Below, in pieces: positions 1 through 9,414 of a stretch of DNA of 64,000 nucleotides. This stretch comes from QHCA01 sp003244095. Lineage in GTDB: Bacteria; Actinomycetota; Actinomycetes; Mycobacteriales; QHCA01. The DNA is taken from contig JBBQNN010000007.1 of NCBI GenBank assembly GCA_038329965.1, forward strand, positions 1 to 64,000. The letters run 5' to 3'. A program made the position numbers and the translations under genes. The stretch's first letter is position 1. Each line of letters opens with the position of its first letter. Below the pieces are notes generated by a model that was not told the DNA's origin, ran no database searches, and saw only the letters and a program-made list of their open reading frames with translations.

Positions 1-375
1 TCGCACCGACCGGAAGCAGTCCACCAAGTCCTCAGCCTCATGCAGATGGAGCAATGAATTGGCGGCGATGAACACGAGGTCGAACGTTCGGCCCAGGTCG
101 AACTCGCGCATGTCGCCCTGCACCCACTCCACCTCCACGCCGCGCTCGTCCGCCTTGCGCTGAGCCTCGGCAAGCATGTCCGGCGAGAGCTCTAGGCCCA
201 TGCACGGATGCCCGTCGGACGCGATCGGGATCAGCTTGTGTCCGGTGCCACACCCGAGTTCCAGGACACACCCGCCTTGCCGATCGGCCTCGGCCCTATA
301 AAAGTCGACGGCCGGTTCGCCTCTGGGGAACAGCCGGTCGTACAACCTCGCATCCGAGTAGAACTGCTCGCTCAT
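1..375 (-). CDS. Class I SAM-dependent methyltransferase, N-terminal part (cut by window edge)
   Basis: The reading frame starts at ATG 375 and stays open to base 1, giving 125 residues with the C-terminus outside the window. It begins MSEQFYSDARLYDRLF and carries the SAM-binding glycine motif LELGCGTG at residues 38-45, then an acidic second-strand region (GLELSP), GDMREFDL and FDLVFIAANSLLHL, the standard order of motifs I to IV of the Methyltransf_11/25 fold. The substrate cannot be read from this half. The ATG shares four bases (ATGA) with the stop of an open frame immediately upstream, suggesting the two were once translationally coupled. Seen: motifs and overlap. Known: the family uses SAM as methyl donor. 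Very likely a real gene; specificity unknown. Confidence 0.85.
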   Translation of the reverse strand, partial: MSEQFYSDARLYDRLFPRGEPAVDFYRAEADRQGGCVLELGCGTGHKLIPIASDGHPCMGLELSPDMLAEAQRKADERGVEVEWVQGDMREFDLGRTFDLVFIAANSLLHLHEAEDLVDCFRSVR

Positions 376-734
376 GAGGCGCATCGTCCTTGCCGGATCA
401 TGGGCAACCTGCCATTTCCGCCGACAAGCACCTGGGCCATTGTCGCGATCAGGCCGAGATCATTCCACGGCTTGTCGACGCGACCGCACATCGGCATGAT
501 CGGACATTCCTGCGCCGCCTGCGCCATGATCGGCTTCACGGCCGACTTGCTGCGCGCGATGAGTTCGATGGCTCGTTGACGTGCACCTTCCCGTGCGGTG
601 AACTTCCTGCCGATGGGGCGGTGATTGCTTCGGGGTACGAACCTGGGTTTCGTTAGGCGGATTCCAGCGAACGTCGCAAGAGGAACAACCTTCCAATGGT
701 GGTTAAGGCATGATCTGCGGCATGAATCTGCCCT
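372..734 (-). pseudogene. Open frame without a start codon, overlapping the methyltransferase start
   Basis: On the minus strand a frame is open from 734 to the TGA at 372-374, about 120 codons, and its stop overlaps the methyltransferase ATG as ATGA. The translation looks protein-like (basic stretch GRKFTAREGARQRAIELIAR, then QECPIMPMCGRVDKPWNDLG with two cysteines). No ATG, GTG or TTG occurs in its first 85 or so codons; the first candidates are a GTG and an ATG inside the last 55 codons, without a clear ribosome site. It may be the 3' part of a gene whose 5' end was replaced by the region now holding the secreted-protein gene. I do not recognise the family. Confidence 0.35.
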
Positions 735-790
735 TCATCCCGACGGGCGAGCGGCTTCACTCCCGCAACGTGCCCGAGGTCCCCGATGAG

Positions 791-1462
791 GTGTTCACTT
801 CGAAACGACGGCGGGGTGACTTCCGTCGGTATTCACTGACCATCGGCCTCGCGACGTTGCTTGCCTCCACATCCTGCGGCGCTTCGTCGGCCAAGGCGCC
901 GGTGACCGCCACGACGCACGCAGCCAGCCCGACCCAGACAGCACCGGCCGCCGCGGCCACCCTCCCTGCTCGTTGGTGGCAATGGAGCGAGTCGATCGAC
1001 CCTTCACGCAACCCCATCGACGACCGGACCGGAGCCGCTTGTGCCCTCCAGCAGCCGGCGGATATCTGGTTCTTGGCTGGAACTTACGGCGGCTCCGCCA
1101 CTCGGTCCTGCTCGATCCCTGCGCGCCGCAGCATCTATTTTCCGGTACTGAACCAGGTTTGCACTGTGCCCACAGGCACGCGTGTCGAGAGCGCCATCGC
1201 ACGGTGCAAAGTCGCCGCCACGACTTCGACGGCGACGCTCGATGGGAAGCCGCTCAGGGTCAACGAAGCGGATTCTGGGGGTGCCTTCGATCTCTTGAGC
1301 AAGCCCGGGTCTACCACCCTGCCGGCCGGCAAACATAGCGTTGTCGCGTGGGGCCTGTGGGTTGGCCCCGTCGCCCTCACCCCCGGCCAGCACACGGTCA
1401 CTCTGTCGGGCCGCGCCGGAAGCTTTGAGACGTCGGTGACCTATCACCTGAGCGTCGGGTAA
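791..1462 (+). CDS. Secreted or lipid-anchored protein of unknown function
   Basis: From GTG 791 the protein is 223 residues. It starts with a basic stretch (TSKRRRGDFRR), then a hydrophobic segment SLTIGLATLLAST and a cysteine, then an Ala/Thr/Pro-rich linker and a globular domain with WWQWSESIDPSRNPIDDRTG, four further cysteines and a Gly/Thr-rich C-terminal half that looks beta-rich. The pattern fits an exported protein with a lipoprotein-like signal, although the lipobox (S-T-S-C) is weak. An ATG at 710 is in frame but would put 45 residues in front of the signal, so I prefer 791. It faces the methyltransferase divergently. I do not recognise a named family. Confidence 0.7.
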   Translation: MFTSKRRRGDFRRYSLTIGLATLLASTSCGASSAKAPVTATTHAASPTQTAPAAAATLPARWWQWSESIDPSRNPIDDRTGAACALQQPADIWFLAGTYGGSATRSCSIPARRSIYFPVLNQVCTVPTGTRVESAIARCKVAATTSTATLDGKPLRVNEADSGGAFDLLSKPGSTTLPAGKHSVVAWGLWVGPVALTPGQHTVTLSGRAGSFETSVTYHLSVG

Positions 1463-1589
1463 GCGACGCTACCGTCAGTCGCCCAGGGTAGGCGGCGATA
1501 GCGTCATGCCGTTCGGCCATCATCGGGGGCAAGACACAGGTTGGGCACCCCTGGAAGCACAGGGCCGGCGGCACGTCTCAGTTTCTGTC

Positions 1590-2192
1590 TCATTCGCAGT
1601 GGTTCGCAGCGGTCCTGTCCCGTCCGCGCCGATGCTGCCGCCTGCGTAATAGGCCCTCCTGAACGCAGCCGAACGGGTCTGGGCAGACCTCGAAAGCGTG
1701 TGAAGATGCCGCAGGTCCTGCGCACTCCGAGTGAGCACCGATCCAGTGCGGCACCCGACTGACGGAGGGCCGCCCCCCGTCAGTCGGGTGAACTGCTGCC
1801 TGTTCGAGCCGTTCTTCGAGTGCGTCGAGACCGTTCTGCGTCTTGTACTCGCGTTCCGCGTCGGTGATGGGCAGCATCCAGAGAAGGCGGGCGTGGCCGC
1901 CGTCCCAGCTGCATGACTCCAGGTCTGGCCCGAATGGGTACGGCAGGCTGACAAGCAGGTGGTCGCAGGACGACCCCGGGAGCCAAGGCTCACCTATGGG
2001 CACGGTGTGCCCCAGGTCGAGGTGTTGGATGGGCGGTCCGGCATGGTAATACGCGGTCATCGCAACGAGCTCTACAAGGCGCTCGTTCGGCTCATCCGCA
2101 GTGAGCAAGAACTCGACGCCGTGACCGTCGGGGGTGTGGACGGCGTCCCAGACGCCGACGCTGGCGTAGGTCCAGCCTCCGTAGCGCGGCCA
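1590..2192 (-). pseudogene. Suppressor-of-fused (SUFU) domain fragment
   Basis: The minus frame between 2192 and about 1791 reads WPRYGGWTYASVGVWD, then MTAYYHAGPPIQHLDLGHTV and LLWMLPITDAEREYKTQNG, which is the C-terminal half of the bacterial SUFU domain (PF05076). Upstream the frame is open but no longer family-like, and the first usable start (TTG 2108) lies inside the domain. Downstream the homology stops at a perfect hairpin (1752-1790) and the frame runs on as apparently random sequence to 1590. A 12-bp direct repeat, AGTGCGGCACCC, lies just outside both ends (1745-1756 and 2215-2226). SUFU proteins occur as immunity-type or accessory proteins; this copy is most likely non-functional. 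Confidence 0.6.
1752..1790. repeat. Perfect 14-bp inverted repeat
   Basis: CACCCGACTGACGG at 1752-1765 pairs perfectly with CCGTCAGTCGGGTG at 1777-1790 around an 11-nt loop. No T tract follows on either strand, so a rho-independent terminator is not clearly supported. It sits exactly where SUFU homology ends and may mark a rearrangement or act as a transcriptional end. Confidence 0.6.
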
Positions 2193-2463
2193 GGCGCTAT
2201 CTCGTGGACGAAGAAGTGCGGCACCCTGCTCAGCACAGGCCCGGCCACCTGATGCCGTTCGGTTATAGCGTGGCCGGTGAAGAAGCGGTGCTGACGGTCC
2301 GCGACAGCGGCAGATCCCGGAGGCGGTCCCTTGCGGCGGCGCATGGGTGCACGGTAGTGCCGGATCTGTTCGTCAGGCGCCGGGACGTGGCGTCGCATGG
2401 CGACGACATCGCCGTGTCGCTAGTTAGCTACACCCTGCGCACGGTCGATGCCAGAGTAGGGGC

Positions 2464-2865
2464 GTGATTGTTGAGACGAAGGTGGTCGGCAGCAAGGACA
2501 CCGAGACGCAGGACGTCGCGGTTCCCGTCGACATCGGATTGCTGCGCGACCTTCTTGGCCTGCTGGTTCGCCATGAACTCGCGTCCTACGAGCAGCGCCG
2601 AACGGCCAGCAAGACCTTGCGGGTCCTCACTCCCGCCGACCTGGCGCGCGGTGTCGACACGGGAACCTACGGGCGTGAGGCACGTGCGGTCCCGGCTCCG
2701 CCCTCGGAGGCTCAGGCGATCGAGCGAGCCCTTGAAGCCTTCGGTGACGGGTTGTTCTTCGTCTTCGTCGATGACGTCCAGGTTGAGGACCTAGACGCGC
2801 CCATCGCGGTACGTCCGGACTCGACGTTGCGCTTGGTGCGCTTGGTCGCACTCGCGGGAGGCTGA
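2464..2865 (+). CDS. Small conserved-looking partner of the DUF4132 protein
   Basis: A 133-residue acidic protein from GTG 2464. It has no signal or membrane segment. The centre (LLRDLLGLLVRHELASYEQR) is helical and the C-terminal half (GDGLFFVFVDDVQVEDLD) looks like a small alpha/beta unit. It ends one base before the GTG of the DUF4132 gene, so the two are almost certainly co-translated. I do not recognise a family. The tight pairing suggests an accessory subunit or regulator of the large protein; that is inference. Confidence 0.75.
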   Translation: MIVETKVVGSKDTETQDVAVPVDIGLLRDLLGLLVRHELASYEQRRTASKTLRVLTPADLARGVDTGTYGREARAVPAPPSEAQAIERALEAFGDGLFFVFVDDVQVEDLDAPIAVRPDSTLRLVRLVALAGG

Positions 2866-2866
2866 C

Positions 2867-5800
2867 GTGCTCTCGGGGGATGCCGCCCGTGCGGAGATGC
2901 AGAAGTACGCCGCGTCGGAGAGTGACCGCGCGAAGGGCGTGCGCGTCCACAGGTTCTTGGCGCCCAGGCTGGCCTCCGACATCGTCGCCGCGTTGGCCGA
3001 CACCCGGAGGCCTTGGCAACCAGTCGCTCGGCAGCTCGACGAACTCAGCCTCCCCAAACGCGAGAAGGTACTCAGCTCCCTCACGCCAGAGCTCGGCAAG
3101 GACCTCGCCCGCTGGTGGGGCTGGTCCGCGCAGCAGCCCTATCAACGAGGCTGGCAGCGTCGCGCCTACCGGTCTCCGGACCGCGCCGACTCCCTCAGCG
3201 CGCGCTGGATGGAGCTGCGCCAGTTCCTGCAACACGGCGTGCAGTACCCCCAGCCTCTGGCATGGCAGGCCGAATGGGCGCTGCAGCTCGGCCAGTACGT
3301 CCCGCTGGGCTCGCTCTTCGCTTCCGCCATCGCCCATGGCGACACCGAGGTCGCCAGGGTCGTCACCGCGAGCATTCGTGGCGAGCACGACATCAGCGGC
3401 CCGTCGCATCACGCGTACGTCGCACTCCTGTCGTCGCCTGACCCTGCCGCCTGGTCGGAGGTAGAGCGCCTCCTGGTCGCCGCCCAGCGCTCCGAGGGGC
3501 TGCGCCAAACGATCCTCGAGGCCGCAGATCTCGCCCATCCCGACGCTTTCGCCCGCATCCTCGACTTGGTCGTCGAACACCGGATGGCGAGGTTCGCCGG
3601 GACCGTGCGCGCCCTGGGTGTCTGGATCGGCGAGGACCTCACCGTGCGCCAGGAGAAGCAGGTTGCGGAGGCTGTGGCGATCATCCGCGATCAGCTCCGC
3701 AGGCCCTCGCAGGCTGACGCTCTCGCCGACGCTGACCCGGTTGACGCATTTCTCGGCGTCTGGTCCATCGCGGTCCGTGATGTTCACTCGGCCATCGGCG
3801 CGGCCGAATCCTTACAGAGCAGTCGAAACGAACGCACCAGGCTGGCGGCCGCCCGACTGCTCACCGACTTCGGAATCCCCGCTACCGCCGCCGGACTGAT
3901 CCGCGCGGTCGTGGACCCGTCTCTTGCGGTGTACGCGGCCGCGGTGACCGCCTGGCCGGCCCACGCACACGGATTCGAGCAATCCCCGGTGCCGATGCCT
4001 GAACCGGTCCGGACCAACCTGTACGAGCGCGTCCGCACGCTCGGCAAGGTCCAGGACGTCGACACCGGGCTGATCGGAAGCTTGCCACGCAAGGTCGGCA
4101 GCACCCTTGCTGCGGACGTGCTCATCTGCCACTCCGGCGACCGTCCACTCGACCCCAAGCTAGTGGCTGTGGCGTCCGCAGACGGTCGCTCCGTCGCGGC
4201 CCGCGAGTACGCCAAGGACCCGGTCGCGAACCGAGCGGCACTGTTCTCGCTCGTGGGGGATCGCTCGACGATGGTGCGCGACACCGTCGGTGGTGCCCTT
4301 CAGTCGCTTCCCGCGATCTCGGCGGACGAAGCCCGACTCTTGGAGGAAGCCCTCAGCCGCAAGGCGGCTGACCTGCGCGCGACAGCCCTCTTGATTCTCA
4401 AGAGGCAGGGCCCGGCCGCGCGCGCAGCCTCGATAGAGCGACTCGCATCCGGGACCGCCGATCAGCGAAGGGCCGCAGACGAGCTCGGCGGCCGCAGCGA
4501 AACCGACGCGAGCCAGCCGGACGAGATTCCGTCAGCGATCCTGTTCAAGGCCGGCGATCGAACGCTGGCTCAGCGACCCACGGCCCCGACGGCCGCATCG
4601 TGGGGGCCGCACCACGACCGGTTCCGACTCGCGTGGACCTCGCTGAGCGGCTGGCTCGCCGAACACGCCGACGTCGAGGTTCAGACGTACCAGGGCGTTG
4701 TCCTGTTGGCGAACATGCGCTGGATCCACTCCGGCAAGGACGGCGCGCTTCCACTTCCCGAGGTCCTCGGCCCATGGTGGGAACGCATCCAGCCACAGCT
4801 GACCGACGGTGGGGTCGAGGTAGCTCTCCTCTCGTACATCCCGCGGGTGAACCGACGCTGGGCGGTCGACGTCACCCGCACCGTTGTCGGACCAGTGGCA
4901 TCGGAGTTTCCCATGGCCGACGTCAACGCATTGCAGTGGCAGGCATTCAGAGCGATCGGGCACTACGCCAAGCGCGACTCCTGGGCTGAGCCCCTGCTCC
5001 GCTTCCTCGAGACGGTGGCCGCCGCTCTGCCGGTCGACGGGCTTCGAGGACCAGCGGAAGTCCTGGCGCGCCGTGGTCGGCGACTCGAACGGGATCGCTG
5101 GGGCAATCCGATCGGCGCCGATGATCGCACCGACTTCCGGGACCTGCTCAGCGGCAGCCCGGACTTCATTGATCCTTTAAGTCTGACCGACGACCAGCTT
5201 GCTCGGCTCTGGCGTGCGCTCAGGTTCATCGATGAGCCGGAAGGGCCCGTTGACCGCTGGGATGGCCCGAAGGTCGAGGTCGAAGTCGGCAACGCCTACG
5301 GCCGCGCCGGCGGAACGGTGCAGGTGCCTGACCAACTCGACCGATGGCCGCCCCCGGCCAGGATCCTCGTCGAGGCCTTCAACCGGGGTGCAGCGACCAA
5401 AGCAGACCTGATCGACGCGCTCGTCGTCGCTCCGCGCGTTCACTACTGGTTCTCCCATGGGCCACGGCAGGACGCCCTCCGTGTGCTTACCGGACTCCGG
5501 CCCGAGTCTTGGGCCGCAGGCGACAAGGTTCAGGGCGTCGTATGCGAGGTGCGAGCCGCAGTGATTGAGGCGGAGGTCGCTCGCGGAGATCTTCCGACCG
5601 AGCTCTCCGAGACCTCCCATGGTCTGCGCACTACATACGGCGCGCAGCAACTCATGCAATGCCTCGCCGCGCTCGGAAAGCGGCCGTTCGCCCGTGCCTA
5701 CGCCTGGACCCAGTCGCGAGAGAGCAGCCTCTCCCACCTCATTCGCGTCAACCAACCGCTATCCGACGACACTGCTGAGGCGCTCGGCCGGCTTGCCAAG

Positions 5801-7651
5801 GAAGCCAAAGTCTCCGACCAGCGGCTCATCGAGACCGCCGTGTATGCACCTCAGTGGTCCCGTCTGATTGAGCAACACCTCGCCTGGGCCGGGCTCGAGT
5901 CGGCAGTGTGGTGGGTGCACGCGCACACCAAGGACGGCAGCTGGTCCGTCGATGCCGAGATCCGCGCCCAATGGGCGACCGAGGTCAGTCAGCACACCCC
6001 TCTGGACGCGACTGACCTCGTCAACGGTGCCGCAGATGTCGTCTGGTTCCATGACCTGATCGGCACGCTCGGCAAAAACCGCTTCAACCAGGTACTCAAG
6101 GCCGCGAAGTACGCCTCATCATCGGGCGGCCACAAGCGTGCAGAACTGTTCGCTACCGCCTTACTGGGGAAGATCGACGAAGCCGAGGTCGTACAGCGGA
6201 TCCACGCTAAGCGCCACCAGGACGCGGTTCGCGCCCTCGGCCTACTCCCATTGCCCAACCAGAAGGCGCTGCTCGTCCGCTACGAGCTCCTCCGCGGGTT
6301 CGTTGCCTCCGACCGAACCTCGGGCTCGCAGCGTCGAGCCTCCGAATCCACCGCCGTCGAAGTCGGACTGGAGAACCTTGCCCGGACCGCGGGGTTCCGC
6401 GACCCTCAGCGTCTGGTGTGGGCCATGGAGGCAGAGGCGGTCCGCGACCTGGCCGACGGTCCCATCGCAGCCGAAGATGGTGACCTTGTCGTGGCCCTTT
6501 CCATCGACGCCACCGGATCGCCGGAGCTAACGGTCCACCGGGCCGGCAAGCCGCTGAACTCCGTCCCTGCCAAGAGTGCCAAGGTGCCCGAGATCGCCGA
6601 ACTACGAGACCGGGCGACGTCCCTGCGAAAGCAGATCCGCCGCATGCGAACCTCGCTGGAATCGGCCTGCGTCCTCGGGGACGCGTTCGACCCGGACGAG
6701 TTGGCAGACCTCCTGCGACATCCGATCCTCGCCCCGATGCTTCGCGATCTCGTCCTCGTGGACGACGAAGGGATGGTCGGCTTCCCACTCGACGGCACCA
6801 GGCTGTCCGCAGCCGACGGGACCGAGAGCGCCGCCATAGGAGCCCTGCGGGTTGCACACCCGGCCGACCTTCTCTCGTCCGGGGACTGGCCTGACTTCCA
6901 GCACGCACTGATGGCTGCGGAGCGACGGCAGCCCTTCAAACAGCTTTTCCGCGAGCTCTACACGCTCAACGAGAACGAATGCGACGAAGCCGGCGTGAGC
7001 TCCCGCAGGTACGCCGGTCACCAAGTCGAAGGTCGACACGCCAGCGGAATCTTCACGTCCCGCGGCTGGGTCGCCGACTTCGAGCAGGGCTTCTCCCGAA
7101 CGTTCCACCAGCAGAAGATCACCGCGTGGTGCCACCTGGTTAACGGGTGGGGCTCGCCGACCGAGGTCGAGGACGCCACCATCGATGACGTCACGTTCCA
7201 TCCAGCTGGCAGGTGGCAGCCGCTACCGCTCGCGGACGTCCCTGCCCGGGTGTTCTCGGAAACGATGCGGGATCTCGATCTGGTCGTCTCCGTGGCGCAC
7301 ACGAGCGGCGTTGACCCCGAAGCCTCGGAATCTTCCACCACCATGCGCGGGCGCCTGGTGGACGAGACAGCCTCGATGCTCGGCATGACCAACGTCGAAG
7401 TCGGCGGTCACCACGCGCGTGTCAAGGGGATGCTCGGTACGTACTCGATCCACCTCGGCTCGGGTGTCGTTCATCGAATCCCCGGCAACGCCGTCTGCAT
7501 AGTGCCGGTCTCCGCCCAGCACCGTGGCCGCATCTTCTTGCCATTCGCGGACGACGACCCCCGAACTGCCGAGGTCGTGGCCAAGGTCGTTCTCTTGGCA
7601 CGCGACGACAAGATCAAGGACCCGACGATCCTGCAACAGCTGGTGGGATAG
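2867..7651 (+). CDS. Giant DUF4132-family protein (MolR/YehI-like)
   Basis: A 1594-residue cytoplasmic protein starting at GTG 2867, one base after the upstream stop. The N-terminal 1000 or so residues are helical and repeat-like. The C-terminal quarter is the recognisable part: SSRRYAGHQVEGRHASGIF, GWVADFEQGFSRTFHQQKIT, MRDLDLVVSVAHTSGVDP, LGTYSIHLGSGVVHRIPGNA and a terminal DDKIKDPTI, the arrangement seen in DUF4132 proteins and the domain that follows them. Related E. coli proteins are YehI and MolR. Comparative work has placed DUF4132 proteins in MoxR-vWA NTP-dependent conflict systems, but no MoxR ATPase or vWA gene lies next to this one. Biochemical activity is unknown. The gene dominates an element ending at an integrase and a tRNA att site. 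Confidence 0.85.
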   Translation: MLSGDAARAEMQKYAASESDRAKGVRVHRFLAPRLASDIVAALADTRRPWQPVARQLDELSLPKREKVLSSLTPELGKDLARWWGWSAQQPYQRGWQRRAYRSPDRADSLSARWMELRQFLQHGVQYPQPLAWQAEWALQLGQYVPLGSLFASAIAHGDTEVARVVTASIRGEHDISGPSHHAYVALLSSPDPAAWSEVERLLVAAQRSEGLRQTILEAADLAHPDAFARILDLVVEHRMARFAGTVRALGVWIGEDLTVRQEKQVAEAVAIIRDQLRRPSQADALADADPVDAFLGVWSIAVRDVHSAIGAAESLQSSRNERTRLAAARLLTDFGIPATAAGLIRAVVDPSLAVYAAAVTAWPAHAHGFEQSPVPMPEPVRTNLYERVRTLGKVQDVDTGLIGSLPRKVGSTLAADVLICHSGDRPLDPKLVAVASADGRSVAAREYAKDPVANRAALFSLVGDRSTMVRDTVGGALQSLPAISADEARLLEEALSRKAADLRATALLILKRQGPAARAASIERLASGTADQRRAADELGGRSETDASQPDEIPSAILFKAGDRTLAQRPTAPTAASWGPHHDRFRLAWTSLSGWLAEHADVEVQTYQGVVLLANMRWIHSGKDGALPLPEVLGPWWERIQPQLTDGGVEVALLSYIPRVNRRWAVDVTRTVVGPVASEFPMADVNALQWQAFRAIGHYAKRDSWAEPLLRFLETVAAALPVDGLRGPAEVLARRGRRLERDRWGNPIGADDRTDFRDLLSGSPDFIDPLSLTDDQLARLWRALRFIDEPEGPVDRWDGPKVEVEVGNAYGRAGGTVQVPDQLDRWPPPARILVEAFNRGAATKADLIDALVVAPRVHYWFSHGPRQDALRVLTGLRPESWAAGDKVQGVVCEVRAAVIEAEVARGDLPTELSETSHGLRTTYGAQQLMQCLAALGKRPFARAYAWTQSRESSLSHLIRVNQPLSDDTAEALGRLAKEAKVSDQRLIETAVYAPQWSRLIEQHLAWAGLESAVWWVHAHTKDGSWSVDAEIRAQWATEVSQHTPLDATDLVNGAADVVWFHDLIGTLGKNRFNQVLKAAKYASSSGGHKRAELFATALLGKIDEAEVVQRIHAKRHQDAVRALGLLPLPNQKALLVRYELLRGFVASDRTSGSQRRASESTAVEVGLENLARTAGFRDPQRLVWAMEAEAVRDLADGPIAAEDGDLVVALSIDATGSPELTVHRAGKPLNSVPAKSAKVPEIAELRDRATSLRKQIRRMRTSLESACVLGDAFDPDELADLLRHPILAPMLRDLVLVDDEGMVGFPLDGTRLSAADGTESAAIGALRVAHPADLLSSGDWPDFQHALMAAERRQPFKQLFRELYTLNENECDEAGVSSRRYAGHQVEGRHASGIFTSRGWVADFEQGFSRTFHQQKITAWCHLVNGWGSPTEVEDATIDDVTFHPAGRWQPLPLADVPARVFSETMRDLDLVVSVAHTSGVDPEASESSTTMRGRLVDETASMLGMTNVEVGGHHARVKGMLGTYSIHLGSGVVHRIPGNAVCIVPVSAQHRGRIFLPFADDDPRTAEVVAKVVLLARDDKIKDPTILQQLVG

Positions 7652-7721
7652 GGACTCCACCCGGGGTCGTTGGCGTTGAATATTGCTTGCGTCCGAAAGG
7701 ACGGATAGGTGGTGACGGCGG

Positions 7722-8447
7722 GTGAGCTTCTTCCTTCCAAGCGATCGGGCGTACTTGAGCGCGAAGCGCCTCAAGCAAGGGACCTCGCTGCTCGACTCGA
7801 TCTACGACGCCTTCGTCGCGTCCTTCGACGACCGATTTGGCTTTCCACCGTTGGCTGTTGGAGTGGACACGATCGAACGCCCCAAGCGCGCGGGGAGTAG
7901 GCCGAGGCTCGGCGTCGTGCTTGAGCGCAGCTCTCAATGCCTGTCCTTCAACGCGTCGCCCGAACCGTTCGCCAACTACGACACACGCAAGCAGCGTCAG
8001 GTCGCCGATCTCTTCGTCGGCACCATGCGCGGCATGGACCTGCGGCGACTCTTTGGCATGCCCCGACGAACGCCGCGAACTTACCCATGGCGAAACGAAA
8101 TCTTCGTGGTCTTCTCCGACTTCGAGCGCACCGCGAAGCGGGAGGTGAACGACCTGGTGCCCCGTCCCGAACTCGATGACTGGGTGGCATCGCTCGGGCT
8201 CGGTGAGCAGTTCTGGTGTACTGAGCGGTTCGCTGGGCCACCGATCGTATTTGTCCACACGGAGGACCAAGCGGCCGCACTGATGAACTCGTCGATGCCC
8301 GACGCGTGGGCCGACTCCTACTTCGCGCTCGCGAACCGACACGACGAGTTCGGCTACTTGACGCGCGACGACGTCGCGATAGCGGTCGACAGCAAGGAGA
8401 ACTTCGACACCAACTACGCGAGCAACTGGTACTACTACTTCAAGTAG
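7722..8447 (+). CDS. Hypothetical protein of the DUF4132 cluster
   Basis: A 241-residue soluble protein from GTG 7722, 70 bp after the DUF4132 gene on the same strand. It is rich in aromatic and charged residues, with no signal or membrane segment, and ends in an unusually tyrosine-rich tail (ASNWYYYFK). Features include PRTYPWRNEIFVVFSDFERT and RHDEFGYLTRDDVAIAVDSK. No catalytic motif or family is apparent to me. The ribosome site before the GTG is weak, so the start is uncertain. The spacing suggests the same transcription unit as the DUF4132 gene. Confidence 0.7.
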   Translation: MSFFLPSDRAYLSAKRLKQGTSLLDSIYDAFVASFDDRFGFPPLAVGVDTIERPKRAGSRPRLGVVLERSSQCLSFNASPEPFANYDTRKQRQVADLFVGTMRGMDLRRLFGMPRRTPRTYPWRNEIFVVFSDFERTAKREVNDLVPRPELDDWVASLGLGEQFWCTERFAGPPIVFVHTEDQAAALMNSSMPDAWADSYFALANRHDEFGYLTRDDVAIAVDSKENFDTNYASNWYYYFK

Positions 8448-8470
8448 CTGGCGTCGGTAACGTCTCCGTT

Positions 8471-9268
8471 GTGAACGGAGAGCTCGCTGCACTGATTGCC
8501 GTCGTGCTGCACGGCAACGCCTGGCTCGCCGATACGTCAAAGCCGGCGCCCAACCTCGAACGTGACAACACCACGTTCCGCTACGTCCACTCGCTCACCT
8601 TCGTCGAGCCGCGGCAAGGACTGTTCAGCCGCGAGCGGCAGATGCAGGGCACTTCAGAATGGCTGACGGTCCAGCGCACCGAGGGCGTGGAGCGCCTGGC
8701 GCTGTACAGTCCGGCGCTCGTCGACGGATCGCTCGCTCCCCACATCGCTTCCGCGTTCGCCAACGGAGTTCCGCGCGGGCTCGTGGCGCACGGCCCCGCC
8801 CCGGCGCTGTGGTCGAGCCGGTGGGACACGCATGGCACCCAACACCCACAAGGCGAGATCTGGCGCGTGACCATGACCTCGCTCGCGCTCGCTCCGCTGC
8901 CGGAAAGCTCGCCACGATCGGTCGCGGAGGCGTCAGCCGAACTCGTCGCCGCGCTTAGAGGCGCTCGTTCCTTCGCCCTAACCAACGAGCTGTTGGGTTG
9001 GGCACAGTGGTTCGCCAAGGCCATCGCTGCGGCCGCCGACCCTGACCCCGAGGTTCCCTACAACCCAGATATCACGCCTGCGGGATGGCTCGCCCTCGAC
9101 CAGCGGCAGCTGCTCGCGGCTGGCTTCCAAGCCTGGGTGTTCGGTGGCATGGGGTCGTGGAACGACATCTGGCTGGACGATGAGAGCGAGGCGGACCGAA
9201 TGCAGGAGTTGACCAAGCGGCTGTACGCCGCGGTCATGGGAGCGCTGGTCGCGGTTGCGAACCAGTGA
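8471..9268 (+). CDS. Hypothetical protein of the DUF4132 cluster
   Basis: A 265-residue soluble protein. I start it at GTG 8471, 23 bp after the preceding stop, because the frame upstream overlaps the previous gene. It opens with ELAALIAVVLHGNAWLADT, has a region EWLTVQRTEGVERLALYSPA, and ends in a helical C-terminus rich in acidic residues (DDESEADRMQELTKRLYAAV). No motif or family is recognised. Together with the 241-residue gene it completes a four-gene co-directional block (2464-9268) that stops just before an AbiEi-like gene on the other strand. Confidence 0.7.
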   Translation: MNGELAALIAVVLHGNAWLADTSKPAPNLERDNTTFRYVHSLTFVEPRQGLFSRERQMQGTSEWLTVQRTEGVERLALYSPALVDGSLAPHIASAFANGVPRGLVAHGPAPALWSSRWDTHGTQHPQGEIWRVTMTSLALAPLPESSPRSVAEASAELVAALRGARSFALTNELLGWAQWFAKAIAAAADPDPEVPYNPDITPAGWLALDQRQLLAAGFQAWVFGGMGSWNDIWLDDESEADRMQELTKRLYAAVMGALVAVANQ

Positions 9269-9414
9269 GGGTGCCTGGGATTCGATCACCCTCTATCAGG
9301 CCTCCAGAATCAGCCGGCCTCCACCAGCATTTGATCGCGTAGTCGGAGGTGTTCGAGACACCGGATTCCACATGAATACAAGCGATTCCGCGGCAGTCTG
9401 GCGAGTCGAGCGGG

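Noticed and set aside
2204..2467. 87-residue plus-strand frame before the DUF4132 cluster
   Set aside because: No family resemblance and poor start; it overlaps the SUFU fragment edge and the next gene.
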